A stretch of 64,000 nucleotides of DNA from positions 151,817 through 215,816 of the forward strand of contig NMRB01000122.1 in the NCBI GenBank assembly GCA_002633025.1, in the 5' to 3' direction. Position numbers and translations under genes: made by a program. The stretch is from Notospermus geniculatus. Taxonomy: Eukaryota; Nemertea; Pilidiophora; Heteronemertea; Lineidae. A model generated the notes under the pieces. It saw only the letters and a list, made by a program, of their open reading frames with translations, did not search any database and was not told the DNA's origin. Shown here in pieces: positions 21,319 to 31,066 of the stretch (position 1 is its first letter; each line of letters opens with the position of its first letter).

Positions 21319-21390
21319 TATCAACAGCCTTCTGTGTGGTCAGCAATGCCGACCATCACCAACAGGAGAAGCTGGACCCCGGCATGCCTT
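21319..21390 (-). repeat. TTCGAA dispersed repeat, reverse
   Basis: CGAAGATATCAACAGCC, TGTGTGGTCAGCAATGCC and ACCAACAGGAGAAGC are the reverse complement of the repeat at 16068. It follows the SINE-5S directly, and does so in block B too. Confidence 0.7.
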
Positions 21391-21795
21391 AACTGCCATT
21401 TTGGTGTCGGTCCCTGAAATTGCTCTTATTGACATCTCAGTTTGACCTCCAAGACTGACTTGGTATTTACTTCAGACCTGCCTTTGCTTTTCCATCCCGA
21501 CCCCAGCTTCCTCTTGTCCACTATGTTCTGTCGTCCTGTCCAAGGCTCTTGGCGATGAAACTCAACGTATTTGACACTTACGATCATTTATAACTCTCTG
21601 ATTCAAGTCATCATCATTAGCTCTGAAGTGTGTTGTTCCCCGCATGATGGTTTGGTGAATAATTCAGCGATGTTTGTCCGAGGGTTGAGAATGACCAGGA
21701 CCGCATGATTTCTTAATGAACGATGTGAAATTGATAGGAAATCTCAGCGTCACATCTTACTCCTGTCTAGACGAATAGATCGAGAAGTTTGAGTA
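21391..21795. other. Unique segment shared with block B
   Basis: No gene or element recognised. Confidence 0.45.
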
Positions 21796-22745
21796 GGCCA
21801 TGGGGGCCGCGTCTGGTTACACCTCATACAAACCTTCTGTCTGTCTGACATTTGCTGGAACAAATCTTTTGAGTGCCTTGTATTCGAGAGAGGGAATAAA
21901 TTTCTATTGCCAAGTTGACAAACGCCATCGGCAGTGCTGAGAAGGTCATGCTGGCCCTGTTGTCGTGTTTTACAGCTCTTGCAAGTTTCTGACTACCTGA
22001 CATCCACTGCAGCAAGTCAAGTGCCTTGATTTCAAAACAGAATCTATATCACCAAGTCAACAGCCATCAGAGATGTTCAGAAGGTCAGGTGGTCCCTCTC
22101 GTTGTGGTGTTACGCCTCATACAAGCCTTGCTCTGACTGTCTGGCATTTGCTGGAAGAAATTGAGTGCCTTGTATTCAAGACATAGAATTTCTATTGCAA
22201 GTTGAGAAAGGTTGACGGCAGTGCTGAGAAAGCGATGCTGGCTCTGTTGTTGTGGCTTTACAGGTCGTACTTGACAATGTTGAGTAGCCCATGTTGGCCC
22301 TGACGTTGTGGTGTCTCAGCTCATACAAGCCTTGCACTGACTGTCCGACATCTGCTGGAGCAAGTCTATTGAGTGCCTTGTAGACATAAGCCGTGTTTAC
22401 ACCTATGCAATTTTTCCAAACCCGGGTTCGAATTTAACCCGGATCCATTGAATTTTCTGTCCACACCTATTATACGGATCCGATTTTCATAGGTGTAAAC
22501 GCAAAAAAGGCGGGTCAGAGCCGGGTCAGGTCCGGCAATTTCCTCAGGTGTAAACACGGCTATAGAATCTAAATCACCAAGTCGACTGGCCATCAAATAT
22601 GTGTAGAAAGCCATGGTAGCCGTGCATTGGTGTTACAGCTCATACAGGCCTTGCTCTGACTGTCTAATACTATCGGCTGGAACAAGTCAATTGAGTGCCT
22701 TGTATTCTAGACATAGCATCTCTATTGCCAAGTCAAAGTAGGCCA
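21796..22745. repeat. Tandem array, about 150-200 bp units, block A
   Basis: About five diverged units, each with CTCATACAAGCCTTGC, TGACTGTCTGGCATTTGC, GGAACAAGTC, TTGAGTGCCTTGTATTC, AGACATAGAATCTC, TATTGCCAAGTTGAC and GGCAGTGCTGAGAAGG in this order. Some units have partial deletions. One unit is interrupted by the MITE at 22389. Both strands have stretches open across several units, so a decayed coding repeat is possible, but I see no known domain. Confidence 0.75.
22389..22561. mobile_element. MITE with GTGTTTACACCT ends, block A only
   Basis: 173 bp. Left AGCCGTGTTTACACCT and right AGGTGTAAACACGGCT are perfect inverted repeats. The empty site in block B is GTAGACATAGAATC (about 36995); here it reads GACATA / element / TAGAATC, pointing to insertion at a TA. 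The interior has CCGGGTCAGGTCCGG words and no coding capacity. Confidence 0.9.
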
Positions 22746-23094
22746 CCCACGATCTGACCCAGACCTCTCGTGGGGTTTAACAGAGCCATGTGTGATGTAC
22801 GACCTCCGCTTCAAATCTCAAAGGAGTCTGCCATCTTGTCTCGCTTCGTTATTGTTTTTCGTCAGCAACGTGTTGAGGGTATATGTGTAGGTGTTGTTTC
22901 CACTTTGATGTCAGGTGATTCATTTATGAAGAGGCGGATTTTAATCTCAGGTTGCTTGTGAACACCTTCTAAATTAGCTTTCCCCTCTTCGTTCTCACTC
23001 AATATTTTACTTCTTTACCTCTTGTAGTGCCCACTTTTTATGTTTAAGTGAATGTGTTCCAACTATGTTGGTTCTTGATAGTAAAGTTAACTGC
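22746..23094. other. Unique segment shared with block B
   Basis: A 63-codon frame (22770-22961) is preserved in B (37207-37398) with one residue different (M/V at position 6), but so is the non-coding DNA around it. No domain is recognised. Confidence 0.4.
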
Positions 23095-23245
23095 TTCTGT
23101 AAGTGAATGTGTTGTGAATGTGTTGTGACTTTAGTTCTTTGATATAACAAAATAGAAAAATTAACCGCTTTTGTAAGTGAATGTGTTGTGACTTTGTTAG
23201 TTCTCTGATAGTAAAAGTTAACCACTTTTGGTAGGTGTTGGAATT
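23095..23245. repeat. GTGAATGTGTTGTGAC tandem repeat, block A
   Basis: About three irregular units containing TAAGTGAATGTGTTGTGAC, TTAGTTCTTTGATA and TAACCGCTTTTG. Block B has a regular 84-bp version with more copies next to the assembly gap. Confidence 0.8.
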
Positions 23246-23895
23246 TTTTGTTGTTCATTATATACACAGTTAATAGATGCAGATTTAGTGTAATTGATCA
23301 GTGGTTCAATAAACTGTAAACACTGGCAGGATTCATCTACATGTATAAAAGAAAAATTACATTTAATTTACCATAATAAAAAGGCGCTTTATTGGTGCAT
23401 CTAATGAGACAATAACCACAAAGCTTTAACATCTTGAAGGGTATTAGTGTTTGTATTGGCAAATTATGATTGCTTATGAATGGTGACATGAAAAGGTCAT
23501 AAAGTCATACACCACATCATCACTCTAATACAAGCACAATAGATGGTACTTGATCATAATTTTAAGATCTACTTTTCTTTTGTGAACTTTTCACAGTCGT
23601 TTAGTGTGTACAACTTCCATTTCATCACCGAGGCAAAAGTTAGCAGTTAATTTCTTTGCGATAATGATTTCAATAAGAAGTAGCCGACAATTATTCATAT
23701 AAGAAACTGTGTAGATATTGGCTTTTCATTCAAAGATGCTGAAGTTGTCCTCAGTTAAGTTGGATCAATGTCTAACATGGACTTTCCTTATTCTACAATG
23801 TTCATGTCTGAGTTGATATATTATTATCGTGCAGCATGAATTAAGCTAGCAGCATACTTCACCGCTTTTGTTTCTCATAAAGGCAGTTTTCGTGT
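23246..23895. other. Unique segment shared with block B
   Basis: AT-rich and nearly identical to 39060-39720; nothing recognised. Confidence 0.5.
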
Positions 23896-24055
23896 AACAC
23901 GACTGGCGTGCTAGAAGTGAAAGTATGGTGTAACACCGGCTTGCTAGAAGTGAAAGTATGGTGTAACACTTGTGTGCTAGAAGTGAAAGTATGGTGTAAC
24001 ACTGGCCTACTAGAAGTGAAAGTATGGTGCAACACTGGCTGACTAGAAGTGATAG
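23896..24055. repeat. 30-bp tandem repeat, five copies in block A
   Basis: Unit of the form CTAGAAGTGAAAGTATGG followed by TGTAACACTGGC. Five copies here against four in block B (39726-39850). Confidence 0.9.
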
Positions 24056-24754
24056 TTTAATATAACATTGTCAAAACTGTGCTTAATACAAATGGGTCAG
24101 TTACTTTCAAATACCCCTTCAAAAATGTGTGTAAAAAATATTTTGCCTCAGAAAGGGATTGAGTGTTGAGGTATTACCAGTATACCATTTTGTCTAAAAA
24201 GTTCTAAGTCCCCGTAATCTTGGCTTGTTTTGATGTCTTGCCATCAGCAGGATCCGTGCCTGGGAAATTTCATCGGATGACTGTGTCACCCAACACTGTA
24301 TACCAAAAACACTTCCTTGCTGAAGTATGTCTAAAATAATATGACTAGTAAAATATAGAGCCAATTTCAGTGTACCGTGGAGATACCTCAGGGAGTATCA
24401 GAATATCTTCCTTATTTTACTAAGCTGATGGTTAAAAAAAGAATCTTTGTCTGCTCGCGATGATTGGGGTATTTTTAATGTGATGTACGGCTGAACTTTT
24501 CAGAAAATGAGACAAAGTGAAAAAGCAATATCAATGGTGTCTCGAGTTTTTTAATGGATTGTGCGGACCGTTAATCGTCAAATTAATTTAACCCTATCTG
24601 TTTCTCTGCCTACCTACTATTGGAGAATGTTGTTTCACCACGGGCCTAATCTCTAAACCTCGGGAATACACCAAAACTGAACATCACTGCAAGCTGCAGT
24701 AGGAAGGAACTGGAATGATGATGCTTATTCTTAACCAGTCAAATATTAGTTTAA
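24056..24754. other. Unique segment shared with block B
   Basis: Nothing recognised; almost identical to 39850-40548. Confidence 0.5.
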
Positions 24755-25044
24755 AAGTTAAAGTTAAAGTTTGGGTTTATATTCTGATATCAACAACGGT
24801 AGAGGTGTCATCCGACTTTACACTTTAACCCCAGTCTATCCTGAAACCTTTCAGTAGAACTCAGATGAGCTGCTCATTCAGCGCTACAATCTGAGCATTT
24901 CCGACCGGTACCCATTTATACACCTAGGTGGAGAGAGGCAAGTGAGGCAAAGGGACTTGCCCAAAGTCTCACGCCCAGTGGGATTCGAAACCGGGACGTC
25001 TGACCGCTAGTCGGAGACCTGAACCACTACACCAGCGTGGCTCC
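24755..25044 (-). mobile_element. SINE-C copy, block A
   Basis: 3' end first (AAAGTTTGGGTTTATATTC), then CTTTACACTTTAACCCC, CATTTATACACCTAGGTGG, the body and B box GGGATTCGAAACC, and head CACTACACCAGCGTGGC. Flanks TTAAAAGT suggest a simple T/A-rich site. Present in both blocks. Confidence 0.88.
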
Positions 25045-25838
25045 CACTTTAAAAAGCAAATGGTTTTGTTGGACATTACAACATATAGCACGTGAGGGGA
25101 ATTAGACTTACAAGGAGCTGCCTTGCACTTTTAAAGCCCCTCTGTATTGAACTTTACAGTATTTTCAAAGTCAAATTGTAAAAAAATGCAGGCAGAGTTC
25201 TAATGTATTCAAAAAGAGCATAGTACATTTTACAGTACACTGTCAAAGGACGCAAGGACTTTCTGAATTCAATACAGTGTAGCTTAAAGAATGTTGCAAG
25301 AAACATTTGGAATTGAACCACGACATTTAGTGGAAGATTTTGCTTTTTTCACTACCCCATTTTGACTTAAAATGTACTTTAGAAGCAGTACCTTTAAACC
25401 TGTAAACCTGTATGTGATATCTCATCTTTGTCAAGTATTGATTGAGCGAGGAACATGTATCTTGAATACCTGGATTCTGAGGATAAGGTCACAGCTGATC
25501 ACGATCGTATGTCATTCTGTTAAGTTTGATGAACCTGGTGACAATCTGTCAAGTCATTTCCAAGTGTCACTGAGGTGACGATGATCGATCGATCGTTCCA
25601 ACATGTGATATGCCATGGCTAAACTGTGCACGGAGCTTGTATATTGTATATATTCTGAACTGATGGTCATGACCTGAGCATAACTGCATGAAGCTTGCAT
25701 GTATTGTGGCATAATGGTCGAGACTTCATCCTAGACTTGTCGACCAAATTGTTTCATTGCCCAGTGCTGGATTAAATTTTATCGTGATGCATGCAGGACA
25801 TCCTGCACATTCTCTGAGCAAAGCCTTGAACAGTTTTG
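25045..25838. other. Unique segment shared with block B
   Basis: A 68-codon frame at 25372-25578 is conserved in all three copies (41163 and 42498) only because the DNA is duplicated. ATCGATCGATCG lies at about 25583. Confidence 0.45.
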
Positions 25839-26090
25839 GTGGTTATCATGTCCACATAGCAAGCGGCAGGTCCCGGGTTCGAATCCTGGGCGATATGGCA
25901 TTAATCATCCCTGGCTCTTCACATCTGTCGCATGGGACAGTAAGCCGTGGTGCCTTGTACCTTGTGCCTTTGCAAAGGCAAGTGAAAGACCTTTTCCAAG
26001 TGAGGAACATGAGTAGCTTGAGATGGCCTCTTCCATACTTACCAGGGACAATAACGCTAGCTTCGGCCCTGATGGAAGCACACAAATACA
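25839..26090 (+). mobile_element. SINE-T copy, block A
   Basis: Head lacks its first about 12 bases (starts GGTGGTTATCATG); B box GGGTTCGAATCC; complete body and tail CGGCCCTGATGG. The block B counterpart at 41631 keeps TAGCCTAGTGGTTATC, so A has a small deletion. Confidence 0.88.
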
Positions 26091-26107
26091 ATACAGAACC
26101 TCAAAAA

Positions 26108-26242
26108 GGGGCCATATTCACGAAGCCTTCGCAACTTTGCGTGCACGCAAGTCAATTGTTTGGCTCCACATGCCCTATTGTTCACTGACTGCCTCACAAT
26201 AGATTTGCGTGCACGCAAAGTTGCAAACATAAATATGGCCCC
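26108..26242. repeat. GGGGCCATATT hairpin MITE
   Basis: Inverted repeats GGGGCCATATTCACG and, at the right, GGGGCCATATTTATG in reverse complement. The inner arms are TTTGCGTGCACGCAA. 135 bp, just 3' of the SINE-T tail. Copies at 41906-42040 and 43222-43356. Confidence 0.85.
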
Positions 26243-26697
26243 AGGCTTGCAAATAGGCTGAATGTCATTTGTAATATGGACATCCTAACAAGTTCAGACA
26301 AAAACATTGTTTAGTGGTGCTGTCTACCGTAAAGAAGCTAAGTTCCCGTAGGTTTTATGAGCTTCGACTAGCTGTTAACGAGGGACATGTACCACCTGCT
26401 TCCGAAGGTATCGTTGTCTTTTCTTACGAGGTAATTAGGAAAAATGGACATCTTCTTTATTGGTGGTAGCCTGAATGCCAAAAACTAGCTCCCACAGCTT
26501 CAAATATGCTGGGAACATTACACTTTTACTTTAGCCTCGATAGCCGAGTGGTTATCACGTCCGCTTAGCAAGCGGGCCATATGTGATTTCATTCCCGGCT
26601 TCACGACCTTCGCATGGGACAGTAAGCCGTGGTGCCTTGTACCTTGTTTCTTCGCAAGGGCAAGCAAAAGACCCCATCCAAGTGAGGAACATGAGTA

Positions 26698-27860
26698 ACT
26701 TGACAGTAGGGGAAAAAGCCAATATTTTGGAACGTCCCATTAAATTGGTACGATACCGAAATTTTGGGACGACTGCCACGCCGCCTACAGGCCTAAATCC
26801 CTTCAACTCTCTCTGTATACCTGACTCACAAACAATGGCATTGGGCTCTGTTCCCGCCAGAATGATGAGTCAGCACTTGTTTACAATCAAGGTAGAGAGG
26901 GATCCTTCCTTAATTCGCAGCGCTCGTTTGAGTACGTCCGAAAATATTGGGATGATTGCTTTGTTAATGAGAAATGCCTCCTCCCGTTAGTGACATAAGG
27001 CCTCCTGCGCAAACAGATTTGAGAGAACGCATTATGAGGTTGCTTTTGGAAGTTACCACATGGAGTATACTACAAAACTGTGTTACGCGTTTTCCGATTT
27101 ATCCATAGGAATTTGAGTTATGAAGGTATTTAGTTCGATTTCGGAAGACGTCAATTAAGCTGAAAGGGTAAATGTCGTCCTGGGTATATACAAAGATTAC
27201 CCAGGATCTCAGTCTTCATTAAAACAATACCCTGGGTGTACTTTCGGTAGCCGAACATCACCCAGCACCGTAGTATGACACCTGGATTCCGGGTTGTCTC
27301 GCCCGTGGTCACGTGACCGCCTGAAGAATGTCACGAACAGCTACACTCAACAAGTAGCGCAGCGCGAGACCGCAAGATTCCGCGGGATTTCTAAATAGGA
27401 CTCGTTCCTAGGCACGGATTGCGGAAGCTGGGTGATGTTCGGCTACCGAAACCACACCCAGGGTATTGTTTTAGTGAAGACTGAGATCCTGGGTAATCTT
27501 TGTATATACCCAGGACGACATTTACCCTTTCAGCGCCAATTAAGAGAGCTACGTCAACAGAAGACCCGAGTGAGATGTCTCAATGCATGCGGAAAAAGGT
27601 AGTGTTCACTCTTGTATCCATGACTATACAAAGCATGCAACTTATATGCCTCTAATTCGTGTTCTTCTCAGTGTAGTCCTTGAGACAATTGAAGTATTTG
27701 AAAAGATCGCCACTAGGCGGCATTGCAAACGTTCCTATACTTTGGTATGGTACCCTATTTTATGGGACGTTCCAAAATTTTGCAATCGTTCCTATATTTT
27801 GGTATCATGCCTATTTTATTGGACGTTCCAAAATATTGGCTTTTTCCTCTACTGACTTGA
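26698..27860. mobile_element. Non-autonomous DNA transposon, 6-bp duplication ACTTGA
   Basis: Element 26704-27854 (1,151 bp). Left end CAGTAGGGGAAAAAGCCA and reverse complement of the right end CAGTAGAGGAAAAAGCCA; the inverted repeats continue ATATTTTGGAACGTCC. At the right end the TTTTGGAACGTCC block occurs twice in tandem. Target duplication ACTTGA at 26698-26703 and 27855-27860; block B has the empty site with one ACTTGA. No transposase frame. CAGT ends with a 6-bp duplication do not fit a common superfamily I can name; it also carries a nested MITE. Confidence 0.9.
27159..27534. mobile_element. Fold-back MITE nested inside the 1.15-kb transposon
   Basis: Arms of about 107 bases (27159-27266 and 27427-27534), almost perfect: GCTGAAAGGGTAAATGTCG, ATACAAAGATTACCCAGG, CAATACCCTGGGTG, CGGTAGCCGAACATCACCC. 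Flanks carry CAATTAA at 27152-27158 and 27537-27543, a probable target duplication. The middle is GC-rich with GGTCACGTGACC. Confidence 0.88.
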
Positions 27861-27906
27861 GGTGGTCACTTCCATACTTACCTGGGCCAATAATGCTATG
27901 GCTTCC

Positions 27907-28030
27907 TGGTGTGATGGCTGGCATTGCTGACCACAGAGCAATCTGTTGATATCTTCGAATCGAAGTCCTGACACTGACGCTTTTGATATTATAATGTTGG
28001 AGGAGCTAGATCCCAGTGGCAAAGCCAGGT
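27907..28030 (+). repeat. TTCGAA dispersed repeat
   Basis: TGTGATGGCTGGCATTGC, TGACCACAGAGC, GATATCTTCGAATCG, CTGACACTGACGC and ATAATGTTGGAGGAGC match 16092-16195. It replaces the last bases of the preceding SINE-T. Confidence 0.75.
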
Positions 28031-28042
28031 CTCAGTGACCTT

Positions 28043-28494
28043 AAGCTCCTTTCACACCGGACCTGAATAGAGTTGTGTTGCGCCGAAATTAGGCTGCATA
28101 CTCATGAAATAGATGTTGCTACTCGCAGGATCAGCATAGTCCCTGAACCCACACTAAGCAAAAGTACGGAACACTATGCCCTTCCATACGTAACACTACG
28201 CCAGCCTCAAAGGATTTTTCGTCGGACAGTCATAGGGTAGCGTACTACTGCATATAGATGTGGCGTACAGTAGCATAGTGTTGCACAGACTTGCATAAAA
28301 ACTGCGTACATTCTGTGTCCAGTGCTCTACGCTGAAAGTACGCAGATTTTTTACATCCATCTCACGTACATCTTTGTATCCCTCGACGTATTGCCACGTA
28401 GGCCAGCGTAAGCACAGCGTAGGGCAGCGTAAGCTCAGCTAGTCGGTATGCCGCACTACGCAACTCTACGTAGGCCCGATGTGAAAGGGGCTTT
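28043..28494. repeat. Terminal-inverted-repeat element, TTTCACACCGGACC type
   Basis: 452 bp. Left AAGCTCCTTTCACACCGG and reverse complement of right AAGCCCCTTTCACATCGG; the repeats extend about 45 bases through TAGAGTTG and GTGCGGC words (clearer in the B copy, 43999-44465). The interior is full of TACGC and CAGCGTA words. No coding capacity. Confidence 0.82.
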
Positions 28495-29100
28495 ACTGAT
28501 TTTGGTGTATTCGTTTGTCAGCCCCCCCCCCCTGGCAAAGGATGGTGTAGGCCTACCAATATTTATGACCAACCACTCCACGGTGCCCAGCTACTCCCTG
28601 GTTCACACCGACTCTACGTCCACCGGAAATAAAGGCGCTACTTGGTCCGCGGTTGAATGTCACTGATTTCCCAAGATTGGAAGTATACATGTCAATTGCT
28701 TAAGGTGGAGGCAAAAAGGCGAGTGGACAGCAAAAACTATGATAGATTGATTGGGCAAATGGTCCCTGCGGGAAGCGACTTCCCCACGCTTCTTCCTGTT
28801 CTAGTTGCCATAAGATTGATGGTGGTACTTTACCGTTTATTTTTTTGGTCATTGTTTGTGGAGCTTATCTCATAAAATAGGTGAATGTGTGAGGTACACG
28901 GCTTATTTATGTGATGTGCATCTAGTCTGTGTTTATGGAAACTGCTGAACGTATTAGGTTTATGGTCATTGGGGCCTTATTCGTGGAGAACAACAAAAAA
29001 CCTCCAGCTTACATTGAAGTGAAGCCTGCTGCACATAAGTAAATTTTCATCTCCTGGCCCTGATTGACGAAGAGTCAAAGTGGAGTTGTGGGTGATGGTG
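28495..29100. other. Unique segment shared with block B
   Basis: C-run at about 28521-28531 of different length in B; no gene recognised. Confidence 0.4.
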
Positions 29101-29500
29101 CATTGAACCCCATGGAGGATTTCCTGTATGGCCTAGTGGTTGGCGTGTTGGCCTTGGAGCTAGAAGTTAAAGTAACGTAGAGCGTGGTAAGTATGTGGAT
29201 GGGTGACCGGCGCAAATACGATACATGTGGCAGACCTTCCCGGTTGAACCTGGAAAGTGTAGTTAAGCACTAAGATGCAGAGTGGCGCTAAGTGACTCGA
29301 GGACGAGTCGTCTCTGTCCGAAGGAGGAGATGGTGCATTGAACCCCTTGCAGCTACTATATGGCACGGCTTAACCTGCCGGCCATGGAGGATTTCCTTTA
29401 TGGCTGCGGTTGGTGCATTGGCCTCAGAGGTAGAAGTTAAGCAATGTAGAGCGCGGTCAGTACATGGATGGGTGAAGGGCGCGAGTAAGATACATGTCCT
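29101..29500 (+). mobile_element. SINE-5S tandem dimer, block A
   Basis: Two units starting at CATTGAACCCC (29101 and 29336), 235 bases apart. Unit 1: TGGCCTAGTGGTTGGCG, GAAGTTAAAGTAACG, GTGGATGGGTGACCGGCG, then a linker with CCTGGAAAGTGTAG, TTAAGCACTAAGATGCAG and GACGAGTCGTCTCTGTCC. Unit 2 lacks part of the tRNA-like segment (TATGGCTGCGGTTGGTGC) but keeps AAGTTAAGCAATG and ACATGGATGGGTGA. The linker's AGTTAAGCACTAAGATG itself resembles 5S. Confidence 0.85.
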
Positions 29501-29976
29501 CTTGTGTGGTATCACCTCGTCTGACTTTCCAGTTCCTGCTTGTAGTTCTGCCTCTTTGAACTTTCACTGCATGATAAATCTGGCCAACATTTCTGATTCC
29601 GAAAACCCTTTCTTGGCTTCAGACAAGACTTCCTCAAAGTTTTCAAACTCTGCTTCTCATCAAAGATCTCCACGCAATCTTGCAAATCATTGTAGAGTGG
29701 CTTTTAATATAATTTGATGAAAAGTTCACTGAGGTATCCTCGTCTAGAAGCCCTTTAAGTTTTATATCAAAGATGTATAGACTGGTAAGATTTCATGAAG
29801 ATGCCTGAAGGTTGTGATTATTCATGGTTTGCTGTCACAGTGCAGTATCGATGGCTTTCAAACGCCTTTGTTCTTTGCGTTTCAGTTGATTTCGAACTTA
29901 GAGGGTGTCCCAAAAAAAGTCCAGGCAACCTCAGAATTTAGATTCCTTGGATCCTGATGGGGGGGGGGGGGGTCAG
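29501..29976. other. Unique segment shared with block B
   Basis: A plus-strand frame of 141 codons (29292-29717) starts in the SINE-5S and ends here; it is truncated in B. A 15-17 base G-run sits near 29958-29973. Not a gene. Confidence 0.45.
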
Positions 29977-30108
29977 TTACCGGTCCCAGAACGTCATGAA
30001 ATTTGACGTCACAGGGCAGAAATGCACGCCACAGCGTCGTCCATAATGACGTGGGTGCCGTGGCTCAGGCACTTGACGCCAAATTTTGCGACGTTCTAGG
30101 ACCGGTAA
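29977..30108. repeat. TTACCGGTCC hairpin element
   Basis: Left TTACCGGTCCCAGAACGTC and reverse complement of right TTACCGGTCCTAGAACGTC; inner arms AAATTTGACGTCA against AAATTTGGCGTCA. 132 bp, flanked by CAG on both sides. The counterpart in B is 46574-46705. Confidence 0.8.
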
Positions 30109-30164
30109 CAGGCGGCCACCGACGGCAGAAAAGTTCCCCATTGGTTAACAGCTTTTCACATACA

Positions 30165-30246
30165 TGTCCTGGCCGGGGATCGAAGCCACGCACTGACCCT
30201 GTTAGGATTGAAAGTCAAGCGTGTTAGACCGCTCGACCACCGGGCC
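30165..30246 (-). repeat. tRNA-like SINE head (SINE-L), reverse
   Basis: Reverse complement: GGCCCGGTGGTCGAGCGG (A box), CACGCTTGACTTTCAATCC, and B box GGCTTCGATCCCCGGCC. The ends pair GGCC with GGCC. It resembles the head at 47427-47500. The following TACCAGATTCAAACCC (30250-30270) may be a further B box remnant. A functional tRNA gene is unlikely because the stems are imperfect. Confidence 0.55.
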
Positions 30247-30665
30247 AAGACATAGCTTCCTACCAGATTCAAACCCACAGACCCTCACAAATGAATGAAA
30301 GGTGAATGCGTGGGAAGTGTACTGTTACTGAAAGAAGATGGGAAAATTGTCAGATATGAATCACATGACTCTGCTGATAGGAAGAGTGAAGGCATTCAGG
30401 AAGAATGACACCGAGGGGAACGGAGTCAAGAGGAAATTAAAGCTACGCACCTGCCCGCTGTGTTATTTCCTGGTGTGATTACACCAGGGTGAATGGCGAC
30501 GAACTGATATGACATAGACACACCGCTGTACTACTCGTTCATGGATACAACATGTTGGAGTACGTCGAAGACATCTTCGTTTGTATGTTTTTCTGGTGCT
30601 TCGAAACGTGATCGTATAAAGCTAATCTTGAACAACACGTACGGAATGGATTTGGTGACTGATCT
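30247..30665. other. Unique segment shared with block B
   Basis: Nothing recognised; nearly identical to 46846-47270. Confidence 0.45.
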
Positions 30666-30946
30666 TTTCACAGGCACGGATCCAGGGTTGACAGAAAGGG
30701 GGGGCGTAGCTTGATGGAGGCGGTGGACAACGAAAGCGGGAAGCCGAAATGAGGCTGGGGGCTCTCTCCCAGAAAAACTTGACAATTTAAGTGCTTTTAG
30801 ATGCATTTTCCTGCCATCTGAGAGCAAAATACTCGAACGTTTTATGTGATTGAATTTTTCTTGCTAAAAAAAAATCATTGCTCTGCCAAAAATGGGGGGG
30901 GGGGCATACGTCCCTTCTGCCCCCCTCTGGATCCGTGCCTGTTTCA
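30666..30946 (+). mobile_element. GGATCC-family element, block A only
   Basis: Element 30671-30941 with CAGGCACGGATCCAGGG and TCTGGATCCGTGCCTG ends; exact 5-bp duplication TTTCA at 30666-30670 and 30942-30946. Block B has the empty site TCTTTTCATGAATATTC near 47268. Body as in 14368-14596. Confidence 0.92.
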
Positions 30947-31066
30947 TGAAAATTATGTTCATTGCCCTGCATACAAGCAACTAAAGTCAACTCAGATGTT
31001 TCCTCTGCCAGGTATAGTTGCCCTGGCCTGGTGGTTGAGTGGTTTGTCCTGGCCTGGTGGTTGATC

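Larger units (their letters stand above)
26532..27905 (+). mobile_element. SINE-T copy split by a 1.15-kb transposon
   Basis: Head GCCTCGATAGCCGAGTGG; its B-box segment is deleted (GCTTAGCAAGCGGGCCATATG). The body runs to GAGTAACTTGA at 26703 and resumes ACTTGAGGTGG at 27855. The B counterpart (43647-43868) is uninterrupted. The 3' end joins the TTCGAA repeat. Confidence 0.88.
18333..31066. repeat. Duplicated block, copy A
   Basis: From TACATGTATTTGTATGAG to CCTGGCCTGGTGGTTGA, this 12.7 kb block matches 31684-47395 in the same order and orientation. Long runs (for example 19500-19870 against 32609-32980) are identical or nearly so; the rest differs by single bases and by large insertions. 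Elements present only in A: 19154-19295, 22389-22561, 26704-27854, 30671-30941. Interpreted as an unmerged haplotype or a recent tandem duplication. Confidence 0.92.

Noticed and set aside
25757-26188. 143-codon frame identical at 25757-26188 and 42871-43302
   Set aside because: The identity covers all DNA of the copied patch, including non-coding bases; the frame lies mostly on a SINE-T and a MITE.
29292-29717. 141-codon frame
   Set aside because: It starts in the linker and second unit of a SINE-5S dimer, and its 5' half is not kept in block B.
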